Below, piece by piece: positions 34,596 through 42,713 of a stretch of DNA of 48,320 nt; position 1 is the first letter of the stretch; the number at the start of each line of letters is the position of its first letter. Position numbers and translations under genes: made by a program. The notes beneath the pieces were generated by a model that ran no database searches, was not told the DNA's origin, and saw nothing but the letters and a program-made list of their open reading frames with translations. Location of the stretch: the NCBI GenBank assembly GCA_947258385.1, contig CAMYII010000081.1, positions 1-48,320 of the forward strand, read 5' to 3'. This stretch comes from Acidiferrobacterales bacterium (GTDB lineage Bacteria > Pseudomonadota > Gammaproteobacteria > Acidiferrobacterales > SZUA-150).

Positions 34596-35297
34596 ATGAA
34601 ACCGGTTGTCATCATACGTTACGTTGAAAACGAGGGACCGGGCTATCTGGCCGATGTTCTCGATCACAACCGCATCCCCCGGCAACTTGTCAGAATCGAC
34701 CGCCACGAGCGCTTGCCCGACGATGTGACGGGGCTGAGCGGCCTGGTGTTGATGGGCGGCCCCATGAGCGTGAACGATGAGTTGCCGTGGATCCCGCCAG
34801 CGCTCGGGCTCATCCAGGAGGCGCTGGACGCCGGCGTGCCGGTGCTGGGCCATTGCCTGGGCGGACAGCTCATCGCCAAGGCGCTGGGGGCCGCGGTGAC
34901 CCGCAATCCGGTCCCGGAATTCGGCTGGCTGCCGGTGAACACTGTCAATGAAGGCGCCGTGCAGGAATGGCTCGATCGAGTGCCGGGGGAATTCCCGGCC
35001 TTCCACTGGCACGGCGAGACCTTTGCGCTGCCGGCCGGCTCCACCCGCATCCTCGCGAGCGAACACTGCGCCAATCAGGGGTTCGTCATCGGCAATGCCC
35101 TGGCGCTGCAGTGCCATATCGAGATGACGGCGGACATGGTCCGGGACTGGCTGCGCGCCGCCGGCGACACGCTCCCGCCGCCCTCGGCCTCGGTGCAACG
35201 CCCGAGCGCCATGCTGGAGCGCCTCGATGAGAACATCCGCCGCATGCAGGCGGTGGCGGACCGGCTCTACGCGCGCTGGCTCCAGGGGCTTAACTGA
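34596..35297 (+). CDS. class I glutamine amidotransferase-like protein
   Basis: The 233-aa product is a free-standing class I GATase domain: VLMGGPMSVND, the nucleophile motif GHCLGGQ (Cys87), and a late LQCHIEMT supplying the His-Glu pair. Such stand-alone proteins, annotated as GMP synthase-like, often act as amidases or deglutamylases; no synthase partner lies nearby. No ribosome-binding site precedes ATG 34596, and a promoter ends just before it, so the mRNA may be leaderless. Three bases after its stop begins the ROK kinase, likely in one operon. Confidence 0.88.
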   Translation: MKPVVIIRYVENEGPGYLADVLDHNRIPRQLVRIDRHERLPDDVTGLSGLVLMGGPMSVNDELPWIPPALGLIQEALDAGVPVLGHCLGGQLIAKALGAAVTRNPVPEFGWLPVNTVNEGAVQEWLDRVPGEFPAFHWHGETFALPAGSTRILASEHCANQGFVIGNALALQCHIEMTADMVRDWLRAAGDTLPPPSASVQRPSAMLERLDENIRRMQAVADRLYARWLQGLN

Positions 35298-35300
35298 GCC

Positions 35301-36221
35301 ATGCGCGCCAAAGGGCATGGCTCCCCGGCACGCATCGGCATCGATCTCGGGGGCACCAAAACCGAAGCCATCGTGATGGATGAGGCCGGCAACGTGGTGT
35401 TGCGGGAACGGCACCCGACCCCGCGGGACGCCGGCTACGAGGCGATCCTGGACAATGTCCGGGCACTGGTCACGGACCTGGAGAAACAGGCAGGCGCGCG
35501 GTCTACGGTCGGTGTCGGCACGCCGGGTGCAATTTCCACGCGCACCGGCCGCCTGAAAAATTCCAACACCACCTGCCTGAACGGCAAGCCCTTGCACGCG
35601 GACTTGGAGCGCCTGCTGGAGCGGCCGGTACGCCTCGCCAACGACGCCAATTGTTTCGCCTTGAGCGAGGCCATCGACGGCGCCGGGCGCCATCATGATG
35701 TGGTGTTCGGCGTCATCATGGGCACCGGCGTCGGCGGCGGCATTGTGTGCCGTGGTGAGATCCACACCGGGCCGCAGGCCATTGCCGGGGAATGGGGCCA
35801 TAACGTCCTGGAGGCCGACGGCCCGGCCTGTTACTGCGGACGCCGCGGCTGTGTGGAGACGTTTTTATCGGGACCGGGCCTGGTGCTCGACTACGAAACC
35901 CACCGCGGGGAGCCCGGGCTCGACGCCCGGTCCATCGCCGCCCGCGCCGAGCATGGAGATAAGCTCGCGGCGGCCGCGATGGGGCGTTTTTTCGATCGTT
36001 TCGGCAAGGCGCTAGCGGTGGTCATCAATATTCTCGACCCCGACGCGGTAGTGCTCGGCGGGGGAATGTCCAATGTTCAAAGGCTTTATACGGAGGGCCG
36101 CGAGCGGGTCGCGCGTCATGTCTTCAACGATGAGCTGAACACGCCTATCCTGCCCAATGCCCATGGCGACAGCGCCGGGGTGCGCGGCGCGGCCTGGCTG
36201 TGGGCGCCCGCTGAGCGCTAA
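35301..36221 (+). CDS. ROK-family sugar kinase
   Basis: The 306-aa product has the ATP-binding RIGIDLGGTKTEAIVMDEAG near its N-terminus, ANDANCFALSEA with the catalytic Asp, MGTGVGGGIVCRGE, and the zinc-binding GHN with CYCGRRGCVE. This suits fructokinase, glucokinase or N-acetylhexosamine kinases of the ROK family; the sugar cannot be fixed from sequence. There is no DNA-binding domain, so it is a kinase and not a repressor. It is coupled to the amidotransferase gene by a 3-bp gap. Confidence 0.92.
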   Translation: MRAKGHGSPARIGIDLGGTKTEAIVMDEAGNVVLRERHPTPRDAGYEAILDNVRALVTDLEKQAGARSTVGVGTPGAISTRTGRLKNSNTTCLNGKPLHADLERLLERPVRLANDANCFALSEAIDGAGRHHDVVFGVIMGTGVGGGIVCRGEIHTGPQAIAGEWGHNVLEADGPACYCGRRGCVETFLSGPGLVLDYETHRGEPGLDARSIAARAEHGDKLAAAAMGRFFDRFGKALAVVINILDPDAVVLGGGMSNVQRLYTEGRERVARHVFNDELNTPILPNAHGDSAGVRGAAWLWAPAER

Positions 36222-36405
36222 CTCACTGTCGTCATGCCCGGCAACTTAAGCGAGCTCGGGCTGTCGAAGTCTTGACAGCGGTACAGGGTGTGAGGCCGAA
36301 GGCGGCGACAGGCCGGGGGGGGCTTGCGCTTCGCTGGCTGTCCGTTCATCGGCATGTTATGTTTTCTGACTGCAATAATACCAACGAGCCAATCGGGGGC
36401 ACGCA

Positions 36406-36891
36406 ATGATCCGTCACACCGTCATTCTCCTTTGCCTGTTCGCGCTGGCGCCGGCCAGCCACGCCATCGAGCCGAGCGTCAAAAACGATTACCTGGTGCT
36501 GTACCAGACCAAGGGCAAATTTGAAAATGTGAAGGAAGCCGTGGAGCTCGCCATCACCGACCGCGGTCTGGTCATCAACAACGTCTCTCATATCGGCAAG
36601 ATGCTGGCGCGCACCGGCAAGGACCTCGGCACGACCAAGAAAGTCTACATCGAGGCCCAGGCGCTGGAGTTCTGCAGCGCCACCCTCTCGCGACGCACCA
36701 TGGAGGCCGACCCGCGCAACATGATCTTCTGTCCCTATATCGTCAACATCTACGTGCTTCCGCAGCAACCCGAAACGGTCTATCTCGCCTACCGCCGGCC
36801 GCAGCTCGTCGGCAGCAAGGCATCCAAAGCCTCGCTCAAAGCGGTAGAGGAGTTGCTCGATGGGATCGTGCGGGACGCGCTGGCGTGGTGA
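36406..36891 (+). CDS. periplasmic DUF302 protein
   Basis: The 161-aa product has a signal peptide (LLCLFALAPASHA) and a DUF302-type domain, including LEFCSATLSRRTMEADPRNMI and FCPYIVNIYVLP. The two Cys of FCSA and FCPY could form a disulfide or bind a ligand. DUF302 proteins are widespread in sulfur- and metal-metabolising proteobacteria; their function is not established. It stands alone, 184 bp from the ROK gene. Confidence 0.85.
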   Translation: MIRHTVILLCLFALAPASHAIEPSVKNDYLVLYQTKGKFENVKEAVELAITDRGLVINNVSHIGKMLARTGKDLGTTKKVYIEAQALEFCSATLSRRTMEADPRNMIFCPYIVNIYVLPQQPETVYLAYRRPQLVGSKASKASLKAVEELLDGIVRDALAW

Positions 36892-37358
36892 GGGTTCGCT
36901 GTCGGGGCACCACAAAGTATTCAACCGCTTTCATTGCCTGTTATTGACATAGCAGGAAACGCCGGCCCATCATCTGCGAGCCCTGTTGGGATCCCATCAT
37001 GCCCGGGAGAGACCGGTCATCGCCCATCCCGCCCTTCTGCCCGTGGACCGCTGTCGCGGCCAGCACCATAAAAGTCCTTCCCTAAATCGACCTCACATTC
37101 ATTTTCTGATCCCCCTTGACGTGCTCGTATGCGATAAAGATCGCATCACCTGTGAGCGCCTCCGGGCGCTGTCGCCAGGGGAGTTAACTTATCCCCGCCT
37201 GCAGGGGACACCATGACGTGCATCTATTGTCGCTTACCGCCGGTCGCCCTTGTTGTACTGACCGGCGACCATGATCCCGGCCTCGATCAGGGTACGTCAT
37301 TGCAGGTATACTTCCGATGCCACACCCTGCCTGGATTAAACGATAAGAAGAGGTTGTT
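36892..37358. other. 467-bp region before proS, rich in small hairpins
   Basis: No gene was found. Several stems lie between about 37125 and 37275: ATGCGAT/ATCGCAT (37129-37146), AGCGCC/GGCGCT (37155-37170), and GGTCGCC with GGCGACC (about 37243-37269). TTGACG at 37117 and TTGACA at 36944 are possible -35 elements without good -10 partners. A structured proS leader or a small RNA is possible. Confidence 0.4.
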
Positions 37359-38858
37359 ATGCGTGTTTCGAACTACCTGCTGGCCACTGTCAAGGAGACC
37401 CCCGCCGACGCGGAAATCGTCAGCCACCGGCTGATGCTGCGCGCGGGTTTGATCCGCAAGCTCGCCGCCGGGCTTTACACCTGGCTGCCCTTGGGTCTGC
37501 GGGTGCTGCGCAAGGTCGAGCGCATCGTGCGCGAGGAAATGGACCGCGCCGGAGCCCAAGAGGTGCTCATGCCGGCGGTGCAACCGGCGGAGCTTTGGCA
37601 GGAATCGGGCCGCTGGGAGGAATACGGCCCGGAGTTGCTGCGGCTGACCGACCGCCACAACCGGGACTTCTGCTTCGGCCCTACCCATGAGGAGATCATC
37701 ACCGACCTCATCCGGCGCGAGATCCGCAGCTACCGGCAACTGCCCGCGAATTTCTATCAGATCCAGACCAAGTTCCGCGATGAGGTGCGCCCGCGCTTCG
37801 GCGTCATGCGGGCGCGCGAGTTTCTAATGAAAGACGCCTACTCGTTTCATCTGGACGAGGCGTCGCTGCGACAGACCTATGAGAAGATGTTCGAGACCTA
37901 TTCGCGCATCTTCGCCCGCATCGGCCTCGAATTCCGGGCGGTCCAGGCCCATACCGGCGCCATTGGCGGCAGCGCCTCGCACGAATTTCATGTCCTGGCC
38001 GACTCCGGCGAGGATGCGATCGCCATCTGCTCGCGCTGCGATTATGCCGCCAACGTCGAGCTGGCCGCCGCCCTGCCGCCCGTCGGCAAGCGCCCGGGAC
38101 CCTCGGCAACCATGCAGCCCGTCGACACCCCGGGTCAACATTCGATCGAGGAGGTGAGCCGCTTCCTCAAGGTCGATCCCTCGCGTACGGTCAAGACCCT
38201 GCTCGTCAAGGGCGCGGGCAGCGTGATCGCCCTGATCGTGCGCGGTGACCATGAGCTCAATAGCTTTAAGGCCGAACAACTGCCGCAGGTGGCCAAACCC
38301 CTGGAGTTCGTGACCCAGGGTGAAGTGGCGCTGGCGGCCGGTTGCGAGCCGGGCTCGGTGGGGCCGGTAGGATTGAAGATTCCGGTGATCGCCGATGAAA
38401 GCGCCGCGCGGCTTGCCGATTTCATCTGCGGGGCCAATCAGGACGGCAAACACTACCAAAACGTCAACTGGGGTAGGGACCTGCCCGAACCCGAGGTGGC
38501 CGATCTGCGCAACGTGGTCGAAGGCGACCCGTGCCCGCATCCGCAACCGGCGGGCAGCGAGTGCGGCGGCACACTGACGATCCGTCGCGGCATCGAGGTG
38601 GGCCATATCTTCCAGCTCGGTACAAAATACAGCGAATCGATGAACGCCACCTGCCTGGATGAGGCCGGCAACACCGTCATTATGCCCATGGGCTGCTACG
38701 GCATCGGGGTCTCACGGACGGTGGCAGCCGCGATCGAGCAGAATCATGACGATCACGGCATCATCTGGCCGGATCCCATCGCGCCGTTTCAGGTCTGCAT
38801 GGTGCCGATCGGCATGCACAAATCCGCAGCCGTCGCCGAGGCGGCGGAGAGGCTCTAG
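37359..38858 (+). CDS. proS: prolyl-tRNA synthetase, ended early by an in-frame TAG
   Basis: ProS charges tRNA-Pro. The reading frame gives 499 residues with the class II core ([20 protein letters not shown], then [15 protein letters not shown] and [20 protein letters not shown]), the inserted YbaK-like editing domain (about 225-400) and motif 3 ([13 protein letters not shown]). TAG at 38856-38858 falls where homologues carry a Tyr at the start of the anticodon-binding domain; the frame then continues unchanged to TAA 39092 ([27 protein letters not shown] and more). Without the stop the protein would be 577 aa, about the usual 570. An essential gene broken here suggests a sequence error, suppression, or a second proS. 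GTTAT-type spacing offers AAGAGG before the ATG. Confidence 0.93.
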   Translation: MRVSNYLLATVKETPADAEIVSHRLMLRAGLIRKLAAGLYTWLPLGLRVLRKVERIVREEMDRAGAQEVLMPAVQPAELWQESGRWEEYGPELLRLTDRHNRDFCFGPTHEEIITDLIRREIRSYRQLPANFYQIQTKFRDEVRPRFGVMRAREFLMKDAYSFHLDEASLRQTYEKMFETYSRIFARIGLEFRAVQAHTGAIGGSASHEFHVLADSGEDAIAICSRCDYAANVELAAALPPVGKRPGPSATMQPVDTPGQHSIEEVSRFLKVDPSRTVKTLLVKGAGSVIALIVRGDHELNSFKAEQLPQVAKPLEFVTQGEVALAAGCEPGSVGPVGLKIPVIADESAARLADFICGANQDGKHYQNVNWGRDLPEPEVADLRNVVEGDPCPHPQPAGSECGGTLTIRRGIEVGHIFQLGTKYSESMNATCLDEAGNTVIMPMGCYGIGVSRTVAAAIEQNHDDHGIIWPDPIAPFQVCMVPIGMHKSAAVAEAAERL

Positions 38859-39092
38859 CACGCGCGGCAGGTGGTGGGCTTCGACGTACTGCTCGATGAC
38901 CGCGATGAGCGGCCCGGCGTCATGTTCGCCGACATGGATCTGATCGGCATCCCTCACCGACTCGTCGTCGGCGAGCGCGGACTGAAAAAGGGACTGGTCG
39001 AATATAAGGACCGGCGCGAACAAGACACCCGCGAGCTCCCGCTCGAGGAGGTGGTGGACAACTTGCATACTATCGTCAACACTCATCAATAA
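38859..39092 (+). pseudogene. proS: detached 3' part of proS (anticodon-binding domain)
   Basis: This is the in-frame continuation after TAG 38856-38858, encoding most of the anticodon-binding domain ([25 protein letters not shown], then [19 protein letters not shown]). A GTG at 38871 could start separate translation of 73 residues, but no ribosome-binding site precedes it. Codon choice and conservation of key residues look intact, so decay, if real, is recent. Confidence 0.8.
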
Positions 39093-39124
39093 GACCTCAT
39101 AACAATCTCGCACTGGGAGTCGGC

Positions 39125-39703
39125 ATGCAGCGACTGATCGCGGTGTGGTTGATCTGCGCCCTGGGCGGCACGGCGCCCACGCTGGCCGATGAGCCGGGGC
39201 GAGACAGGGTCAATCCGGAATTAAGGGCACTGCTCAAACAGGCGGCCAACCAGGCCGGCGGCTTTAACGACCCGTTCGACGCCGAGGTGTGGTTGACCGA
39301 TATGTCCGGACGCCTGGCCCGCAAAATCCCCGATGACCGCGCCCGCGTCGAACTGCTCAAACATGTCCATTACGAGGCGACCCGCGCCGGGGTCAAACCC
39401 GAGCTGGTGCTCGCCGTGATCGAGGTCGAGAGCGATTTCGACCCCTATGCCATCTCCCGGGCGGGCGCCCGCGGGCTCATGCAGGTCATGCCGTTCTGGC
39501 GGGAAGAGATCGGCAGACCGGGCGACAGCCTGTTCCGGGTGCAAACCAACCTGCGCTACGGCTGCACCATCCTCAAATATTATCTCGACAAGGAGGCAGG
39601 CGACCTTACTCGGGCGCTGGCGCGCTACAACGGCAGCGTCGGCCGATGGGCCTATCCGAAGAAGGTCTATCAGGCCTTCAACCGGCGCTGGTATCCGCAG
39701 TAA
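39125..39703 (+). CDS. SLT-type lytic transglycosylase
   Basis: The 192-aa product has a signal peptide (ICALGGTAPTLADE) and a compact transglycosylase SLT domain. The catalytic Glu is probably E102 in IEVESDFDPYAIS, followed by GARGLMQVMP and the ALARYNGSVGRW segment. It would cut peptidoglycan glycan strands in the periplasm. It follows proS by 32 bp, an arrangement seen in other gammaproteobacteria. Confidence 0.92.
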   Translation: MQRLIAVWLICALGGTAPTLADEPGRDRVNPELRALLKQAANQAGGFNDPFDAEVWLTDMSGRLARKIPDDRARVELLKHVHYEATRAGVKPELVLAVIEVESDFDPYAISRAGARGLMQVMPFWREEIGRPGDSLFRVQTNLRYGCTILKYYLDKEAGDLTRALARYNGSVGRWAYPKKVYQAFNRRWYPQ

Positions 39704-39754
39704 TACTCGTCTCGCAAAAAAACAATGACTGCGCCGATGGATTTGTATGAACGA

Positions 39755-40027
39755 TCAATAGCGCACATCAAAATCTGAAAACAACAGACCACCAACCTCC
39801 TGCACCTCGACCTGCCTGACTTGCGCATGCGGCGGGCCCTGCCACAGCCAGTCGTGCAGCCGATCGAGCGCCGCGTCATCGCCACAGGCGACAAGCTCTA
39901 CGCGTCCGTCATTCAGATTGCGCACCCATCCGGTCAGGCCCAGGCGTCGCGCGGTGTCGCGGGCGGAGCTGCGGTAGAACACGCCCTGCACCCGGCCGGA
40001 CACCAGATATCTTCGACAAAGGCTCAT
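39755..40027 (-). CDS. acyP: acylphosphatase
   Basis: The 90-aa product matches acylphosphatase: RRYLVSGRVQGVFYRSSARDTARRLGLTGWVRNLNDGRVELVACGD, with the catalytic Arg in VFYR and Asn in VRNL-NDG. It hydrolyses acyl phosphates such as carbamoyl or acetyl phosphate. Its ATG overlaps the stop of the thioredoxin-fold gene by four bases. Confidence 0.95.
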   Translation of the reverse strand: MSLCRRYLVSGRVQGVFYRSSARDTARRLGLTGWVRNLNDGRVELVACGDDAALDRLHDWLWQGPPHAQVRQVEVQEVGGLLFSDFDVRY

Positions 40028-40365
40028 GGCTTGCTGGACCTCCCGCTCTTTCTCCGCGACGGCAGCTCAACGCCGTTGAAATCCGACAGTGTTTCATCAC
40101 CTTCGGTATCCACCTGAATGATACGAAAATGCTTGCGAAAGTAATCCTGCACCGTAACCTGGTTCAATACCGTGGCCTTCATCTTGGCGCACCACAGACA
40201 TTCCGCGTTATCGAACATCACCAATATGCCGGCCTTGCCTTCTGTGCGGGCCATTGCCAGTTCTTCTTGCAAATCACCAAAACTAGGGTGGAAAAAATGC
40301 GCATCGAGATCGCGGGTGGCGGAGGCGGCCACGGCAGTGGACCACAGCCCCAGTGCAAAAAACAC
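40024..40365 (-). CDS. short thioredoxin-fold protein with CxxC
   Basis: The product (113 aa from GTG 40365) has a hydrophobic start, then ILVMFDNAECLWCAKMKATVLN with a CLWC active site (C56, C59) and YFRKHFRIIQVDTEGDETLSDFNGVEL. This resembles the SoxW-like thioredoxins of sulfur oxidisers, but the chain stops where related proteins continue into the second half with the cis-Pro loop, so it looks truncated. The frame is open for 16 more codons upstream (encoding KRRAFRWFNALRISAL, a good signal-peptide start) without any ATG, GTG or TTG. The true start, or a sequence error, is unresolved. Confidence 0.7.
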   Translation of the reverse strand: MFFALGLWSTAVAASATRDLDAHFFHPSFGDLQEELAMARTEGKAGILVMFDNAECLWCAKMKATVLNQVTVQDYFRKHFRIIQVDTEGDETLSDFNGVELPSRRKSGRSSKP

Positions 40366-40422
40366 AAGAGCCGAAATCCTCAGTGCATTAAACCATCTAA
40401 AAGCACGTCGTTTAATCGAGCA

Positions 40423-40941
40423 TTAACCGCGCTCGGCGGCCAGGGCACTCTTTGCGGCATCAGATTGCATGAACGCTTCGATGTCCTCTTGGGTCACCGG
40501 CCCGATGTTCTGGGCCAGCAAGGTCCCGCCCGGGGAGAAAATATAATAAGTAGGAGTGCCGACGAAAGACCCGGCGCCGAATTTCATCATCACCGCCTGC
40601 TCGGGCTCGGCAATCAGGTTGGGAAAACCGAGCCCATGGCGTTCAACGAACTGCCTCGCCTTGTCCTTTTTGGCAATGCCGTCAACAGAAACCCCGAGCA
40701 CGATGGCGTCCTTGTCCTTGTGCTCATCGTGAAAAAATACCATATGGTGAATCTCCTGATTGCAGACATGACAGTCGTGCGCCCAGACAGCAACGACCAC
40801 CCATTTCCCTTTCCCGATGTACTCGTTGACATTACTGTCGCTGCCATTGAAGTCCTTGAGCATGATATCCGGGCTGCCCGCGAAACCGGGCACCGCGAAC
40901 AGCAACACAAAAATCATCCACCATCGATGTCGTTTCACCAC
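40423..40941 (-). CDS. TlpA-like periplasmic thiol-disulfide protein
   Basis: The 172-aa product has a signal peptide (MIFVLLFAVPGFAG) and a redoxin fold with VVVAVWAHDCHVCNQEI, so the active site is CHVC (C57-C60), and a cis-Pro loop FVGTPTYYIFSPGG. It would reduce or exchange periplasmic disulfides, perhaps in cytochrome c maturation or sulfur metabolism. The start is GTG at 40941 or 40938, with GGGGAG upstream. Its TAA is followed after a short gap by the second thioredoxin-fold gene. Confidence 0.88.
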   Translation of the reverse strand: MVKRHRWWMIFVLLFAVPGFAGSPDIMLKDFNGSDSNVNEYIGKGKWVVVAVWAHDCHVCNQEIHHMVFFHDEHKDKDAIVLGVSVDGIAKKDKARQFVERHGLGFPNLIAEPEQAVMMKFGAGSFVGTPTYYIFSPGGTLLAQNIGPVTQEDIEAFMQSDAAKSALAAERG

Positions 40942-41018
40942 CGCTTACTCCCCCACCATTTAGTTGCCATAACACCAAGACGATTCACGGCCCGGATGCA
41001 TTCCCGGGTCATCCTACC

Positions 41019-41024
41019 TATAAT
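41019..41024 (+). promoter_or_regulatory. candidate -10 before the aspartase-like gene
   Basis: TATAAT lies 27 bp before ATG 41052. The -35 region (about 40996-41001) is poor. Confidence 0.35.
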
Positions 41025-41051
41025 CCGAATACTTCATTATTGGAGCAGCGA

Positions 41052-42461
41052 ATGAGCGAAAAATTCCGCATCGAGAAGGACAGTCTCGGCGAATACCGTG
41101 TCCCGGAGAACGCCTGGTACGGCATCCAGACGGCACGGGCTGTGGATAACTTCCCCATCTCCGGGCGCCGGCCGGACCCGGATTTCATCATCGCCCACGT
41201 ACGCATCAAACGAGCCGCCGCCAGCGCCAACCGGGCGGCCGGTTGGCTGGATGACAAGCTCGCCGACGCCATTATACGCGCCGCAGATGCCGTCATCGAC
41301 GGGCAATATCACAACCAGTTCGTGGTCGACCGGTTCCAGGCCGGTGCCGGCACCAGCCATAACATGAACACCAACGAGGTCCTGGCCAATCTCGCCAATG
41401 CCGCCTTGGGCGGCAGGCTAGGCGCGTACTCCCCGGTCCACCCCAATGACCACGTGAACATGGGACAGAGCACCAACGATACCATCCCGTCTGCTATCCG
41501 CCTGGCGGCGCTCGCCAAGCTGCCGCGCCTGCTGACCGCGATCCACGCCATGGCCGATGGATACGCGCGCATCGCAGACGAGGAACAGGACACCATCAAG
41601 AGCGGCCGCACGCATCTACAGGACGCCGTGCCGACCACGATCGGCCGCGAATTCGCCGCTTACGCCTGGACCCTGCGCCACTGCGCCCGGCACCTGGAGG
41701 CCAGCGGCGAACCGTTGTGCGAGACCGGACTCGGCGGGTCTGCCGCCGGAACGGGGCTCAATACCTCGCCCGGCTACACCCAGCGCGTCGCCGAGGAACT
41801 GGCCCGGCTGACCGGCGAGCCGATCCGGCCTGCGGAGAATCTGGCCGCGCAAATGCAATCCATGGCCGATCTGCAACATCTGTCCAACGCGATACGTCAA
41901 GTGGCGCTCGAGCTCACGCGCATCAGCAATGACATGCGCCTGCTCGCCTCCGGCCCGCGCACCGGTCTGGCGGAGGTGCTCTTGCCGGCGGTTCAACCCG
42001 GTTCCAGCATCATGCCGGGCAAGGTCAATCCGGTGATGTTCGAAATGCTGAATCAGGTCTGCTACCAGGTGCTCGGCCAGGACTTCGCCATCGCCTGCAT
42101 GACGCAGGCGGGCCAACTGGAATTGAACGTAATGATGCCGGCCCTGGGTTCAGCCCTGTTCGACGCCATGGACTGGCTGAGCAATGCGCTCAACGCGGTC
42201 AGCGTTAAGAATCTGGGGGGACTGCGCGTGGATCGGGAGCGCTGCCGCGACTATGCCCACCGCAGCGTCGGCCTGGCGACGTTGCTGAATACCTCGATTG
42301 GCTACGCCAAGGCGGCCGAGGTCGCCAAGGAGTCGGAGCAAAGCGGCCGGCCCGTGCGCGAGCTAGTCAAGGAGAAGGGATTGATGACGACCGAAGCGTT
42401 CGACCGCCTGGTGGAACAGGCGGCCCGTGAGGGCAACATCGAGCATAATCAGGGCAAATAA
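41052..42461 (+). CDS. aspA: aspartate ammonia-lyase-like enzyme (aspartase/fumarase family)
   Basis: Aspartase converts aspartate to fumarate and ammonia. The 469-aa protein starts at ATG 41052 after GGAG. It has the family blocks NMNTNEVLAN, HPNDHVNMGQSTNDTIP, RTHLQDAVPTTIG and the loop GSSIMPGKVNPVMFEMLNQV. The NQVC following the loop is closer to aspartase than to FumC, but argininosuccinate- or fumarase-like activity cannot be ruled out. It stands alone, with a hairpin about 85 bp downstream. Confidence 0.88.
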   Translation: MSEKFRIEKDSLGEYRVPENAWYGIQTARAVDNFPISGRRPDPDFIIAHVRIKRAAASANRAAGWLDDKLADAIIRAADAVIDGQYHNQFVVDRFQAGAGTSHNMNTNEVLANLANAALGGRLGAYSPVHPNDHVNMGQSTNDTIPSAIRLAALAKLPRLLTAIHAMADGYARIADEEQDTIKSGRTHLQDAVPTTIGREFAAYAWTLRHCARHLEASGEPLCETGLGGSAAGTGLNTSPGYTQRVAEELARLTGEPIRPAENLAAQMQSMADLQHLSNAIRQVALELTRISNDMRLLASGPRTGLAEVLLPAVQPGSSIMPGKVNPVMFEMLNQVCYQVLGQDFAIACMTQAGQLELNVMMPALGSALFDAMDWLSNALNAVSVKNLGGLRVDRERCRDYAHRSVGLATLLNTSIGYAKAAEVAKESEQSGRPVRELVKEKGLMTTEAFDRLVEQAAREGNIEHNQGK

Positions 42462-42545
42462 ACAGCCCTGCCCGGGAGAAAACGAAACCGCCACACGCAT
42501 CCCGGCGCCGCTCCGTATGAGCAGCGCCGCTGACGACTGGCCTCG

Positions 42546-42567
42546 CGACACGCAAACTGGCGTGTCG
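42546..42567. other. perfect 8-bp hairpin
   Basis: CGACACGC and GCGTGTCG flank AAACTG. It lies between the aspartase-like gene and the PilZ-like gene. No T-tract follows, so it is a weak terminator candidate. Confidence 0.4.
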
Positions 42568-42713
42568 GTCAATACTCGGCCTTAATTGCCGTACGGTGTT
42601 GAGATGCATCAACGTGGTCTGGAACCGATAAATTGCCAGCGACGTGATGGATCGTTAGAATTTTGCAAAGATCTTTAGAGGTGTTGGTGGGGGCTTAACC
42701 GGGGATATCGAAT

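Noticed and set aside
38856-38858. Genome-wide TAG reassignment
   Set aside because: TAG serves as a normal stop elsewhere in the window, for example at the end of ispA (27321-27323), so a changed genetic code does not explain the proS interruption.
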